From: UBA10646 sp046296295
GTDB taxonomy: Bacteria; Bacteroidota; Bacteroidia; Chitinophagales; Chitinophagaceae
Direction: 5' to 3'
NCBI GenBank assembly: GCA_046296295.1
Contig: JBKBLG010000011.1
Coordinates: 1 to 64,000 of the forward strand
DNA: 64,000 nucleotides
Shown here: positions 45,738 to 55,089 of the stretch, piece after piece
How positions within the stretch are numbered: position 1 is the stretch's first letter
Layout: the number at the start of each line of letters is the position of its first letter
Made by a program: the position numbers and the translations under genes
Notes under the pieces: generated by a model
Databases searched by the model: none
What the model saw: only the letters and a program-made list of their open reading frames with translations
What the model was told of the DNA's origin: nothing

Positions 45738-46949
45738 ATGAACCTTCACGAATACCAAGCCAAGGAGTTGCTGAAAAAGTACAACGTACCCGTACAAGAG
45801 GGGATTGCAGTTGATAATGTAATGGCAGCAGAGGAAGCTTATCGTCAAATTAAAAATCAAACGAACAACAACTTTGCGGTTGTTAAGGCACAAATTCATG
45901 CCGGTGGCCGTGGTAAAGGAAAAATTGAAGGGAGCGAGCAACGCGGTGTTGCCGTAGGAAAAAGCTTAGAAGATGTTAGCAATATTGCTAAAAACATCTT
46001 GGGTGGTACTTTGGTAACTATTCAAACGGGTCCTGCTGGTAAAAAAGTGAACAAGGTATTAGTAGCACAAGATGTTTACTACCCTGGTCCCAATCCTGTT
46101 AAAGAGTTTTACCTCAGTATTTTACTAGATCGTAGCAAAGGCCAAAACGTAATTATGTACAGTACCGAAGGTGGTATGGATATTGAGGAAGTGGCTCACA
46201 ATACACCTGAAAAAATCTTTAAAGAATGGGTGCACCCCGGCGGGCCATTACAAGGTTTTCAGGCTCGCAAAATTGCTTTTAATCTTGGCTTGAGTGGCGA
46301 AGCTTTTAAAAACTGCGTCAAGTTTGTTACAAACCTTTACAATGCTTACGTAGGTTTAGATGCTGCAATGCTTGAAATTAATCCACTGTTTAAAACCAGC
46401 GATGATAAAATCATTGCAGTAGACTGTAAGATGAATTTGGATGATAATGCCTTAATGCGTCATCCAGATTTGGCCGACTTACGCGATATAACCGAAGAAG
46501 ATCCTACAGAAGTAGAAGCCGGTCAATACAACTTAAACTTTGTAAAGCTCGATGGTAATGTAGGTTGTATGGTAAATGGTGCCGGTTTAGCTATGGCAAC
46601 TATGGATATGATTAAACTAAGCGGTGGCGAACCTGCGAACTTCTTAGACGTGGGTGGTACTGCTAATGCTCAAACCGTAGAAGCTGGTTTCCGTATTATC
46701 ATGAAAGACCCCAACGTTAAAGCTATATTGATAAACATTTTTGGTGGTATTGTGCGTTGCGACCGTGTTGCTGCCGGTGTAATTGAAGCCTATAATAAGT
46801 TGGGCAATATCAATATTCCTATCATTGTTCGCTTACAAGGTACCAACGCAGAAGAAGCTAAGAAACTGATCGATGAAAGTGGTCTTAAAGTACAAAGTGC
46901 CATTCAATTAAGCGAAGCTGCCGAGTTGGTGAAGCAAGCTGTGGCATAA
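45738..46949 (+). CDS. sucC: Succinyl-CoA synthetase beta subunit (ADP-forming)
   Basis: TCA-cycle enzyme subunit with an ATP-grasp nucleotide-binding domain. 403 residues. MNLHEYQAKELLKKYNVPV at the start, AQIHAGGRGKGKI (about residue 50), and NIFGGIVRCDRVA with GTNAEEAKKL in the C-terminal CoA-ligase domain are family hallmarks. sucD is not next to it; instead a motif, terminator and inverted motif close the unit. The upstream gap has TATCTTCG at 45709-45716 as a possible -7 element. Confidence 0.95.
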   Translation: MNLHEYQAKELLKKYNVPVQEGIAVDNVMAAEEAYRQIKNQTNNNFAVVKAQIHAGGRGKGKIEGSEQRGVAVGKSLEDVSNIAKNILGGTLVTIQTGPAGKKVNKVLVAQDVYYPGPNPVKEFYLSILLDRSKGQNVIMYSTEGGMDIEEVAHNTPEKIFKEWVHPGGPLQGFQARKIAFNLGLSGEAFKNCVKFVTNLYNAYVGLDAAMLEINPLFKTSDDKIIAVDCKMNLDDNALMRHPDLADLRDITEEDPTEVEAGQYNLNFVKLDGNVGCMVNGAGLAMATMDMIKLSGGEPANFLDVGGTANAQTVEAGFRIIMKDPNVKAILINIFGGIVRCDRVAAGVIEAYNKLGNINIPIIVRLQGTNAEEAKKLIDESGLKVQSAIQLSEAAELVKQAVA

Positions 46950-46953
46950 CTAT

Positions 46954-46967
46954 ATTTACCGTAAGGT
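46954..46967 (+). repeat. Window motif after sucC stop
   Basis: Perfect ATTTACCGTAAGGT starting 5 bases after the stop and 9 bases before the terminator stem. Confidence 0.9.
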
Positions 46968-46976
46968 ATTATGTAT

Positions 46977-47007
46977 AAAGCGGTGCTTTCGGCACCGCTT
47001 TTTTTTA
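46977..47007 (+). terminator. Intrinsic terminator of sucC
   Basis: AAAGCGGTGC and GCACCGCTTT form a 10-base stem with a 5-base loop followed by T8. Confidence 0.93.
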
Positions 47008-47024
47008 TGATTTTAGAGTATTGC

Positions 47025-47038
47025 CCTTACGGGTAAAT
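47025..47038 (-). repeat. Inverted 10-base-spaced motif after the sucC terminator
   Basis: CCTTACGGGTAAAT, inverted relative to the copy at 46954, so the terminator is bracketed. Confidence 0.85.
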
Positions 47039-47144
47039 GTTATTCGAGTAATGAAAAACACAACTATCATTAAAATCTTTTACTTTGAAGCACGTTATTG
47101 TTTCGTAAGAAATTAGCAAGATGGCTTTAAGCCTGTAACAACAC

Positions 47145-50144
47145 ATGAATAGAATGCTGAGAAGGCTGGTTATACTTTGTTTATCAATAGTGTCGGTAGC
47201 GTTGCAGTTAGCAGCACAACCCGGCTCAGAAGTAGAGTTGAAAAAACCAGAAAAATATAAAAATAGAAAGCTCGCGGCCGAAAAAAGCAATGAGAAGAAA
47301 TTTTCAGCCCCTAAGCGTTTCATCAATAATACAGTTACGCACTATAATTATTATTTCAACGCTAATAACAGGCTTAATGATATTGTATTAAGAGCCAAAC
47401 AAGCATATCGAGACGATTTCACCACCTTATTACCATTTTATAACTATACCCTAGATGGCACTGCCCAAAATGCAAGCGACATTGATAGTGTTATTTACAA
47501 GTGTACAGCGGGTATTCTATTGCACAATCTCAATAACGACTGGATTGACAACCTTTACCTGCTAATGGGTAAGGCTTACTATTACCGCAAAAATTTTGAT
47601 AGTGCAGCTTGGGTGTTTTCTTACATGAACTATGCCTTTGCACCTAAAGATGGTGGTTACGATATACCTATAGGAAGTAATGCAAGTAATACGAATGGTG
47701 TATTTACGATTGTTACAAAAGAAAAGCGAACCTTCTGGAAGCGATTAACAAGTAAGCCAGCCAGTAGAAACGAAGCACTACTATGGATGGTAAAAACGCA
47801 AATGGCTACTGGTGCTTTATCAGATGCAGGTAGCTTATTACAACTGCTTGCGAAAGATCCCAACTTCCCGAAGCATTTAAATGCCGATTTGGCAGAATTA
47901 CAAGCCTACTATTTTTATCAAAACAAAGTATACGATAGTGCTGCTTTGCATTTGAGTAAGGCACTTGTTAATGCTGCTAATAAAGAAGAACGAAGTAGAT
48001 GGGAGTTTTTGATTGCTCAAATGTATCAGCGAACAGGTTACTATACTGAAGCAGCTAACTTCTATGCCGAAGCAGCAAAGCACACCATTGATCCTGTAAT
48101 GGAGGTATACGCCAATTTGAATAGTGTAACCATGGGCGGCAGCAGCGATTCAAAGGCGTTAAAGGAACGTATTGAAAAGCTGTACCGATTGGGTAAAAAA
48201 GAAAAGTATCAACCTTACGGCGATATTGTGTACTATGCAGTGGCTCAGTTAGAACTAGAATTGAACCGCTTTGATGCCGCCACAGCAGCCTTAGAAAAGA
48301 GTATTCTTGTAAGTACAAATCCTGAACAAAAAAATGCTAGCTGCTTGCTTTTGGCAGATTTGTTTTTTGATCATAAGCAATATGTGCTAGCCTCTAAATG
48401 GTACGATAGTATTGTGGTTCAAACCCTGAAAGATTCTGTTCAAATAAACCGCGTGTTACAGCGGCAACCTGCTGTTAAAATTATAGCTACCAATATTGCT
48501 GCCATTGAAATGCAAGATAGTTTGCAAGCCCTTGCGGTAAAAGGTGAAAAAGAAAGAGAAGCAATTGTACGTAAGCTATACCGCCAATTGCGAAAGCAGC
48601 AAGGCATGAAAGAAAAAGAAGATGAAGATGCAGGTGGTAACACCAGTTTTAACCCTGCCGTTACAGCAAATACCAAGGCTCCCTCAGATTTGTTTGGTGC
48701 CGGCGGTGGTGCTGGAAAAGGCGAATGGTACTTTAATAACGAGAACTTAAGGAGCCAGGGTTTTAACGCTTTTAAATTGCAGTGGGGCAAGCGCCCGAAT
48801 GTAGATAACTGGCGAAGGCAAACAGAAATTGACAAAGTGCTTGCTGCCAATAGCATGGATCCTAATGCCTTAAGCGATGTGGCCCTGCCATCGCAAGAGG
48901 GTAAGGTTGGTGGCAGTAATATTGGTGGCGGCATCACATTCGAAAGCATGCTGGCAAATATTCCAACCACACCGGCGATGATAAATGCTAGTAACAGTAT
49001 TATCAGTAAGGCTTTGCTGAGTAATGGACTTACTTTTCAAAATTATCTCAACGACTATCTCAGCGCTATAGCTGCTTACGATGAGTTGCTACGCCGCTTC
49101 CCCAAAGCAGAAGAAAGTGAAGAAGCCTTGTTCTCAACCATTTATGCTGCGAAAAAAATACCCAATCAATCCAAGGCCGATAGTGCCTTGTTGGCGTTGC
49201 AGCAGCATTTCCCGCAAGGAAAATTCACCCAAAAACTCAAACAAACCAAACCTGTCAATCCAGCCGATGCGAATCCAAAAGCTACTGCACAATACAACCA
49301 AATTTATAATGAGTTTATAGCAGGTAATTACGCTGTAGCAGAACAATTAAAACGTAGTGCCGATAGTACTTATGGTAACCAGTTTTGGACGCCACAGCTA
49401 TTATTCATTGAGGCTGTGTATTATGTATCTCAACGGAGAGATAGTAGTGCTTTAAAAGTTTTGCGCGACTTAACAAGCTTACATCAAGGTCATGTACTGG
49501 TACCCAAGGCAAATGCTTTGATTGATGCAGTTCAAAGAAGAAAGGAAATTGAACGCTACCTAACTGATTTGCAAATTACAAGATATAACGATGAGGATAC
49601 GGTAAGCTATATAGCGCAGTTAGAACCGCCCAAAGTCATCATTAATCAGGCACCGATTGTTAAAAAAGATTCAGTAATTGCCGTTGCTCCTACCATAAAG
49701 GTTGAGCCCGTTACCATAAAAAAAGATACAATAACAATAGCTAAAGAGGCAGAGGCTACGTACACTTTCAACTTAGCCAATCCACACTATGCAGTTATTT
49801 GGTTGAAGAAAGTTGATGGTGTATTTGCTAACGAAACTAAAAATTCTTACACACGATATAACCGCGAAAAATTCTATAACCAGCCCTTAGCTATTACCAA
49901 TAATAAGATTAACGATTCTACTACTTTGGTGCTTATTGGTCCATTTAACGATGGCCTTGCAGCCTCGGAGTACATCTCTAAAATAAAACCGTTGGCAGCA
50001 AGTAGAATTACACCTTGGTTGCAGGGCGATAAGTATAGCTTTATTGTTATAAGCACCAACGATTTGCAGGTGTTGGTAACCAAGAAAGATGTAGAAGCAT
50101 ACTTGCAAAATCTGCGTAAGGCTCGTCCTGAAAGCAATTGGTAA
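47145..50144 (+). CDS. PorW/SprE-like TPR protein of the type IX secretion system
   Basis: 999 residues. A signal peptide (VILCLSIVSVALQLAAQ) is followed by KRFINNTVTHYNYYFNANNRL and WIDNLYLLMGKAYYYRK, the typical N-terminal blocks of the PorW/SprE periplasmic component, then many TPR-like helices (about 100-800). A C-terminal alpha/beta domain has YAVIWLKKVDG and LVLIGPFND. Known PorW proteins are lipoproteins; here no lipobox cysteine follows the hydrophobic core. It indicates gliding or secretion machinery elsewhere. The following purine phosphorylase gene lies 56 bases on. Confidence 0.75.
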   Translation: MNRMLRRLVILCLSIVSVALQLAAQPGSEVELKKPEKYKNRKLAAEKSNEKKFSAPKRFINNTVTHYNYYFNANNRLNDIVLRAKQAYRDDFTTLLPFYNYTLDGTAQNASDIDSVIYKCTAGILLHNLNNDWIDNLYLLMGKAYYYRKNFDSAAWVFSYMNYAFAPKDGGYDIPIGSNASNTNGVFTIVTKEKRTFWKRLTSKPASRNEALLWMVKTQMATGALSDAGSLLQLLAKDPNFPKHLNADLAELQAYYFYQNKVYDSAALHLSKALVNAANKEERSRWEFLIAQMYQRTGYYTEAANFYAEAAKHTIDPVMEVYANLNSVTMGGSSDSKALKERIEKLYRLGKKEKYQPYGDIVYYAVAQLELELNRFDAATAALEKSILVSTNPEQKNASCLLLADLFFDHKQYVLASKWYDSIVVQTLKDSVQINRVLQRQPAVKIIATNIAAIEMQDSLQALAVKGEKEREAIVRKLYRQLRKQQGMKEKEDEDAGGNTSFNPAVTANTKAPSDLFGAGGGAGKGEWYFNNENLRSQGFNAFKLQWGKRPNVDNWRRQTEIDKVLAANSMDPNALSDVALPSQEGKVGGSNIGGGITFESMLANIPTTPAMINASNSIISKALLSNGLTFQNYLNDYLSAIAAYDELLRRFPKAEESEEALFSTIYAAKKIPNQSKADSALLALQQHFPQGKFTQKLKQTKPVNPADANPKATAQYNQIYNEFIAGNYAVAEQLKRSADSTYGNQFWTPQLLFIEAVYYVSQRRDSSALKVLRDLTSLHQGHVLVPKANALIDAVQRRKEIERYLTDLQITRYNDEDTVSYIAQLEPPKVIINQAPIVKKDSVIAVAPTIKVEPVTIKKDTITIAKEAEATYTFNLANPHYAVIWLKKVDGVFANETKNSYTRYNREKFYNQPLAITNNKINDSTTLVLIGPFNDGLAASEYISKIKPLAASRITPWLQGDKYSFIVISTNDLQVLVTKKDVEAYLQNLRKARPESNW

Positions 50145-50174
50145 GTTATAACAAGGGCTTAGTACAGCAAGCAC

Positions 50175-50182
50175 TATCTTTG
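50175..50182 (+). promoter_or_regulatory. -7 element upstream of the purine nucleoside phosphorylase gene
   Basis: TATCTTTG matches TAnnTTTG and lies 18 bases before the ATG at 50201. A clear -33 element is not seen. Confidence 0.45.
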
Positions 50183-50200
50183 CACGCTAAAATTTCGATT

Positions 50201-51028
50201 ATGAGTTTATTGATGGAGCAGCTTAATGAAAGTGTTGCATATATACAACAACAAATAGGGGCTGCTGTAGCCCCACAAATTGGTATTGTTTTAGGGAGTG
50301 GCTTGGGAAACTTTAAAAACGAATTACACGTACAAGTAAGCATTCCATACGAAAACATTCCACACTTTCCGATAAGTACAGTTAAAGGGCATCATGGTCA
50401 GCTTTTATTAGCCGAAGTAGGTGGTAAGCAAGTATTAGTAATGGCAGGCCGCTTTCATTTTTACGAAGGCTATACACCACAGCAAGTGGCTTATCCTATA
50501 AGAGTAATGAAGCTACTCGGCATTCATACTTTATTGCTTTCAAACGCAGCAGGTGGCGTTAATCCTGCTTTTCGGGTAGGTGATCTTATGATTATTAAAG
50601 ATCATATTTCATTCTTTACACCCAACCCACTTATTGGTAAAAATGAAGAGGCACTAGGTACTCGCTTCCCTGATATGAGTGAACCATATAGCAAAGCTAT
50701 TATTGCAAAAGCTGAGGCAATAGCCCAAGCATTGGGCATTCATGTGCATAAAGGCGTTTATACAGGTGTAACAGGGCCAACCTTCGAAACACGAGCCGAG
50801 TATCAGTTAATAAAAGCTATTGGTGGCGATGCTGTTGGTATGAGTACCGTTCAAGAAAACATTGTGGCTGTGCATGCTGGTATGCAGGTATTTGCCGTAA
50901 GTATCATTACCGATCTTGGCATTCGTGAAGAAGAAAATGTAATTACCCACGAAGAAGTGTTGCAAGCCGCTAAAGATGCAGAACCAAAGCTTACAGCTAT
51001 TTTCAAACGTTTGATTGCCGAACTTTAA
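50201..51028 (+). CDS. punA: Purine nucleoside phosphorylase (PNP-I type)
   Basis: Phosphorolysis of purine nucleosides in salvage. 275 residues from ATG 50201 (MSLLMEQLNESV); the longer frame overlaps the upstream gene. Family blocks are GIVLGSGLGNF (about residue 26), VMAGRFHFYEGYTPQQV (about 82), LLLSNAAGGVNP, GVTGPTFETRAEYQ (about 190) and MSTVQENIVAVHAG, which carry phosphate- and base-binding residues of the trimeric low-molecular-mass type. A mixed motif variant lies at 50890-50902. Confidence 0.94.
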   Translation: MSLLMEQLNESVAYIQQQIGAAVAPQIGIVLGSGLGNFKNELHVQVSIPYENIPHFPISTVKGHHGQLLLAEVGGKQVLVMAGRFHFYEGYTPQQVAYPIRVMKLLGIHTLLLSNAAGGVNPAFRVGDLMIIKDHISFFTPNPLIGKNEEALGTRFPDMSEPYSKAIIAKAEAIAQALGIHVHKGVYTGVTGPTFETRAEYQLIKAIGGDAVGMSTVQENIVAVHAGMQVFAVSIITDLGIREEENVITHEEVLQAAKDAEPKLTAIFKRLIAEL

Positions 51029-51041
51029 TCGGAACAACTAT

Positions 51042-53087
51042 ATGTTGCGTAATACACCACTTGTTGTTGTAAGCTTGTTTTTGTGTTTCCTGCTAGGGTT
51101 CGCCTTACGGGCAAATGGGCAGCGCCTTCCAACGGCAGGTGGTAGTATGCCAACCGGTAGTAATGTAAGTTTTGATAATCAAGGCCGCCCCGTAAGGCCT
51201 CGTTCTCAAGGTCAAGATAGTTTGAAGCGTCGCGATAGTAATGAAGATAGCATTACCATTCGTTACAAAATGTGGGATAGCTCACGTTTACATAATTTAG
51301 ATAGTAGCCTAAACGATTGGACTACCCGCTGGCCGGTACCCGCAACTTATGTTGATATTGGAAATAATGGTAATGCTGCTAGAAACTTGTTATTCTCACC
51401 TATGATGCAAGCCGGTTTTGATGCAGGATTTCATGCGTTCGATGTATATCGACTCAAAGTAGAAGATACACGTTTTTATACAACAACCAGGCCACATACT
51501 GAATTAGCTTACATTCTTGGGCCAAAAGCAGAACAGTACATTGATGCTACACATACCCAAAACCGTAATGCCAATTTTAATGTTGCATTTCAATATCGGT
51601 TGATCAATAGCCCTGGTGCCTTCAAAAATCAAAATACAGCACATAATAGTATTCGACTAAATACCCATTACACAAGTTCTAACAAACGCTACAGCAACTA
51701 TTTTATCTTTATTAGTAACAGTATTAGAAGCAGCGAGAATGGTGGATTAAAAAATCCATCGCAGCTAAACGCTTTGCAGCTCAATGATCCGTTTGAACTA
51801 GAAACACGTTTAGGCACATTGTTAGGTAGCCGTCGTAATCCTTTCAATGTGAATATTATCACTGGAACTTTGTATAACGAACGAAAGTTGTTGTTGCGGC
51901 AGAATTACGACTTTGGACAAAAAGATAGTCTTGTTGTGAACGATACCACCACAGTGAAATTGTTCTATCCAAGGTTTCGTCTACAACATACTTTTATAAG
52001 TCATACTCATAGCTACACCTTTCGAGATCAATACACAGATAGCGTTAGCTATGCACTTTTTTTCAATAAAACGGTTGGTCAGCTAGATACACTTACCTAT
52101 GATGAACAATGGAACGATGTATCCAACGAACTTGCCATAATCTCATATCCTGAAAAGAAAAATCTTAATCAATATATCAAATTAGGTGCAGGACTTCAAT
52201 TGTTAACTGGTAAGCTTGCAACGGGAACAGCTCGTTTTACGAACTTATATGCATTAGCAGAATACAGAAACTTAACACGCAATAAAAAATGGGAGTTGAA
52301 TGCAAGTGGGGTATTGTATACAGGAGGTGTTTATGCGGGCAACTATCAAGTGCAAGCCAATATCAAGAGTTTGCTAGGCAAAAAGCTTGGTTATATTACA
52401 CTAGGCGCTATTAATTTGAATAGAACGCCAAGCCATGTTTTTGGCGGAAATTCATCGTTTCCAACAGTTCGAAATGCTGCCTTACAAAATGAAAATACAT
52501 CGCAGTTGTATGCTGTGGCTGATAACCCGTTAGTAGGCGTTAAACTAACTGCACGTTATTATCTGTTGAGTAATTATACCTACCTAACTAACTTTTATAA
52601 TGTAACTCAAGAACGTACCTTGTTCAATGTATTGGTATTGGGTATAGAGAAAAAAATCAAAATTTCGCGTCGCATTAATTGGTATGCCGAAGCGTATCTT
52701 CAACAGGCTACAAGTGGGGCTCCTGTGAATCTCCCATTATTTTTCACACGTAATCGGTTTGTATTTGAGGGGCAGTTCTTTAAAAATTTGCATCTTGCAA
52801 CAGGGCTTGAAATTCGCTATTACACAAACTATAAGCCTGCCGATTATTCGCCACTTACCGGACAGTTCTTTTATCAGAACACAGTAACCGTTAATAACCG
52901 CCCCGATGCGAACCTGTTCTTACACTTTCGTATCAGAACTTTCAAAGGCTTTATTCGCATGGAAAATATCAATAGCCTAAATATTGGGAGTAACAGCGGT
53001 TTCAATGAGCGGAATTTTACAGCTCCTTTTTATGCGGGCAACACGCTTTGGTTCAGAGCAGGCGTGTACTGGAGCTTTATCAACTAA
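51042..53087 (+). CDS. Putative outer-membrane porin (Porin_10/DUF4289 type)
   Basis: 681 residues from ATG 51042, 13 bases after the phosphorylase stop, so probably the same operon. The signal peptide ends RANGQ. A low-complexity charged stretch (SQGQDSLKRRDSNED) precedes a barrel with FQYRLINSPGAFKNQNTAHN and YSNYFIFISNSIRSSENGG, as in the Bacteroidota 'putative porin' family. The last residues FRAGVYWSFIN give a C-terminal beta-signal. The signal peptide holds a motif variant (51103-51116, read LRAN). Confidence 0.8.
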   Translation: MLRNTPLVVVSLFLCFLLGFALRANGQRLPTAGGSMPTGSNVSFDNQGRPVRPRSQGQDSLKRRDSNEDSITIRYKMWDSSRLHNLDSSLNDWTTRWPVPATYVDIGNNGNAARNLLFSPMMQAGFDAGFHAFDVYRLKVEDTRFYTTTRPHTELAYILGPKAEQYIDATHTQNRNANFNVAFQYRLINSPGAFKNQNTAHNSIRLNTHYTSSNKRYSNYFIFISNSIRSSENGGLKNPSQLNALQLNDPFELETRLGTLLGSRRNPFNVNIITGTLYNERKLLLRQNYDFGQKDSLVVNDTTTVKLFYPRFRLQHTFISHTHSYTFRDQYTDSVSYALFFNKTVGQLDTLTYDEQWNDVSNELAIISYPEKKNLNQYIKLGAGLQLLTGKLATGTARFTNLYALAEYRNLTRNKKWELNASGVLYTGGVYAGNYQVQANIKSLLGKKLGYITLGAINLNRTPSHVFGGNSSFPTVRNAALQNENTSQLYAVADNPLVGVKLTARYYLLSNYTYLTNFYNVTQERTLFNVLVLGIEKKIKISRRINWYAEAYLQQATSGAPVNLPLFFTRNRFVFEGQFFKNLHLATGLEIRYYTNYKPADYSPLTGQFFYQNTVTVNNRPDANLFLHFRIRTFKGFIRMENINSLNIGSNSGFNERNFTAPFYAGNTLWFRAGVYWSFIN

Positions 53088-53142
53088 GATTTTAACAAAC
53101 AACATTCGTTTTCCCAACAATTAAGTTGTTACTTTGCAGTAA

Positions 53143-53556
53143 ATGCTCAAGTTCATTTACACCATATTAGCTTTCGTGTACTTGTCGGTAACCAGTGGGT
53201 TGGCCGTACAGCTACATTATTGTATGGGCAAATTGGCAAATGTTAGCATTGCTGCTAGTGAAGAAAAGCAGTGCGGTAAATGTGTACTTGCTAAAAAGAA
53301 AAAGCCAGCTAAATGTTGCAAGCAGCATGTGAAGCTAGCCAAATTACAAAGCGATCATAAGCATGCTGATAATGTCACAGATATTGCGTTAATAAATGCT
53401 GTAGATTGTACTGATGATATCGTTTACAGTGCAATTCCTTCAGGTTTATTGCCCGTGTCTGTACATGCTTTACCATATAAGGCTAATGCACCACCGCTTG
53501 ATAGCAAAATAATATCCCCTTCTTACGAAGCATTGTATTGTATTTGGAGAATTTGA
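53143..53556 (+). CDS. HYC_CC_PP family small exported protein
   Basis: 137 residues. A hydrophobic N-terminus (IYTILAFVYLSVTSGLAV) leads to LHYCMGKL, CGKCVLAKKKKPAKCCKQH and NAPPL, the HYC, CC and PP motifs that name this Bacteroidota family. Cysteine and histidine richness (QSDHKHADN) suggests soft-metal binding. It is the first of five colinear genes with metal-handling features. The function is inferred from motif and context only. Confidence 0.75.
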   Translation: MLKFIYTILAFVYLSVTSGLAVQLHYCMGKLANVSIAASEEKQCGKCVLAKKKKPAKCCKQHVKLAKLQSDHKHADNVTDIALINAVDCTDDIVYSAIPSGLLPVSVHALPYKANAPPLDSKIISPSYEALYCIWRI

Positions 53557-53629
53557 TATTGGGTTAGTAGTTGTGCCTAGCACAACACTTATGTTATTTA
53601 ATCAAATTCATCATCCAAATACTTTTTTT

Positions 53630-53965
53630 ATGCGTACAATTCTAACAGCTGCATTCATTGCTATTGCAGCGCTTGCTAGTGGTCAATCTAAAACCGATGT
53701 AACTACCGATTCAGTAACCGTTTATGGCGAATGTGGTATGTGCAAAAAGCGAATCGAGAAAAATGCGATTGCTGCTGGTGCACTCACTGCCGTTTGGAAC
53801 GAAGACACGAAGAAACTTGTAGTTACATTTAGCAAGAAAACATCGCTTACTGCCATCGAAGAGAAGATAGCTGCAGTAGGGCACGATACACAAAACAAAA
53901 CAGCTCCTAAAGAAGTGTATGATGCACTTCCAGAATGTTGCCAATACGAGCGTAAAAAGCAATAA
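53630..53965 (+). CDS. Small periplasmic heavy-metal-associated (HMA-like) protein
   Basis: 111 residues from ATG 53630 (MRTILTAAFIAIAALASGQ signal peptide); the frame upstream to 53573 is not a signal sequence. One HMA-like fold has the metal site ECGMCKKRIE, close to the GMxCxxC pattern of copper and mercury chaperones, and a C-terminal PECCQYE adds a second cysteine pair. It probably binds Cu(I) or a similar ion in the periplasm. Confidence 0.8.
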   Translation: MRTILTAAFIAIAALASGQSKTDVTTDSVTVYGECGMCKKRIEKNAIAAGALTAVWNEDTKKLVVTFSKKTSLTAIEEKIAAVGHDTQNKTAPKEVYDALPECCQYERKKQ

Positions 53966-54002
53966 GCAAATCGTATTTTTTAATCAATTATTACAAAAAT
54001 TG

Positions 54003-54025
54003 TCAGCTTGTACTGTACAAGCTGA
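54003..54025. promoter_or_regulatory. 23-base perfect dyad upstream of the second HMA gene
   Basis: TCAGCTTGTAC, one central T, GTACAAGCTGA. It ends 17 bases before the ATG at 54043. It could be a metalloregulator operator or an RNA hairpin in the leader. Confidence 0.6.
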
Positions 54026-54042
54026 TAGTAAATTTAAATGTC

Positions 54043-54588
54043 ATGAAACGTTTATTAATGTTGGTGGCCCTGATACTAGGTATTAATGCCACACACGCTC
54101 AAATACAAACAGCAACCCTTAAAGCAAGCGGATTAACTTGCAGTATGTGTTCAAAAGCCGTATACGATGCGTTAACCAAAGTAGATTTTGTAAAATCAGT
54201 AAAAGCAAATATTCAAAAATCTGAATACACAATTCAATTAGATGATACCAAGAAAATTGAGTTATCGCAACTAGCCGAAGCTGTTGAAGATGCTGGTTTT
54301 TCTGTAGCAGAAATGTTCATTACTACCAAGCTTTCTAACCTTACGGTAAAAAATGACGCACACATTGAAATGAATGGCGCTTTATTACATTTTGTAAATG
54401 TGCCAACAACAACAGTTGATGGTATGGTAACATTACGCTTACTCGATAGAGTGTTTGCAGGCGATAAAACACATAAAAAGTATGCTCAGTACACTGCAAT
54501 GGAGTGCTATAATACGGGTTATGAAGCTACTTGTTGTAATACAAAATCAAATGGTACAAAGGCTCGTATGTATCATGTAACTCTTTAA
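54043..54588 (+). CDS. Periplasmic HMA-domain protein
   Basis: 181 residues. A signal peptide (LLMLVALILGINATHAQ) is followed by one HMA domain (about 20-90) with the metal motif GLTCSMCSKAV, and a C-terminal extension with TAMECYNTGYEATCCN. The mature protein is likely a periplasmic copper carrier. A motif copy (54339-54351) encodes NLTVKN just after the HMA domain. The TlpA-like gene follows 23 bases later. Confidence 0.82.
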   Translation: MKRLLMLVALILGINATHAQIQTATLKASGLTCSMCSKAVYDALTKVDFVKSVKANIQKSEYTIQLDDTKKIELSQLAEAVEDAGFSVAEMFITTKLSNLTVKNDAHIEMNGALLHFVNVPTTTVDGMVTLRLLDRVFAGDKTHKKYAQYTAMECYNTGYEATCCNTKSNGTKARMYHVTL

Positions 54589-54611
54589 ACACAAATAATT
54601 AATTAAAGCTC

Positions 54612-55082
54612 ATGAAGTTGTTTTTTAGTGTATGGCTGGTATGTACATGTGCATTAACAAGTATAGCGCAGCCTAGTGTAGGTGATCAAACGAAAGAAAT
54701 TAATTTACCGCAAGGTAATGGCACGCAAATAGCATTGAGCAGCTTGCGTGGTAAGGTTGTATTAATTGATTTTTGGGCAAGTTGGTGTGGCCCTTGCAGA
54801 AAGGCAATGCCAGCACTCAAAACTCTTTATGCCGATTACAAGAATAAAGGTTTTGAAATTTACGGTCTTAGTTTAGATGCCGATAAAGCCGATTGGCAGA
54901 AGGCTATTAAATCAGACGCAACGCCTTGGTTACACGTTATAGATGCCGCCGGCACAACCGCCGATGCTTGGAATATTAATTATATACCTTATACTTTTCT
55001 GTTAGATAAAACAGGCAAAATTGTTGCAGTGAACCCAAGCCATACACAGTTAGAAAAACTCTTAAAAGAGCTGCTAAAATAA
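54612..55082 (+). CDS. TlpA-family periplasmic thioredoxin
   Basis: 156 residues with a signal peptide (FFSVWLVCTCALTSIAQ) and a thioredoxin fold whose active site is WASWCGPCRKAMP (about residues 55-67). cis-Pro is in YIPYTFLLD. TlpA-type proteins reduce disulphides, including those of metal chaperones and cytochrome oxidase copper sites, which fits the flanking HMA proteins. A motif copy (54703-54716) encodes LPQG near the mature N-terminus. Confidence 0.88.
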   Translation: MKLFFSVWLVCTCALTSIAQPSVGDQTKEINLPQGNGTQIALSSLRGKVVLIDFWASWCGPCRKAMPALKTLYADYKNKGFEIYGLSLDADKADWQKAIKSDATPWLHVIDAAGTTADAWNINYIPYTFLLDKTGKIVAVNPSHTQLEKLLKELLK

Positions 55083-55089
55083 CATATGC

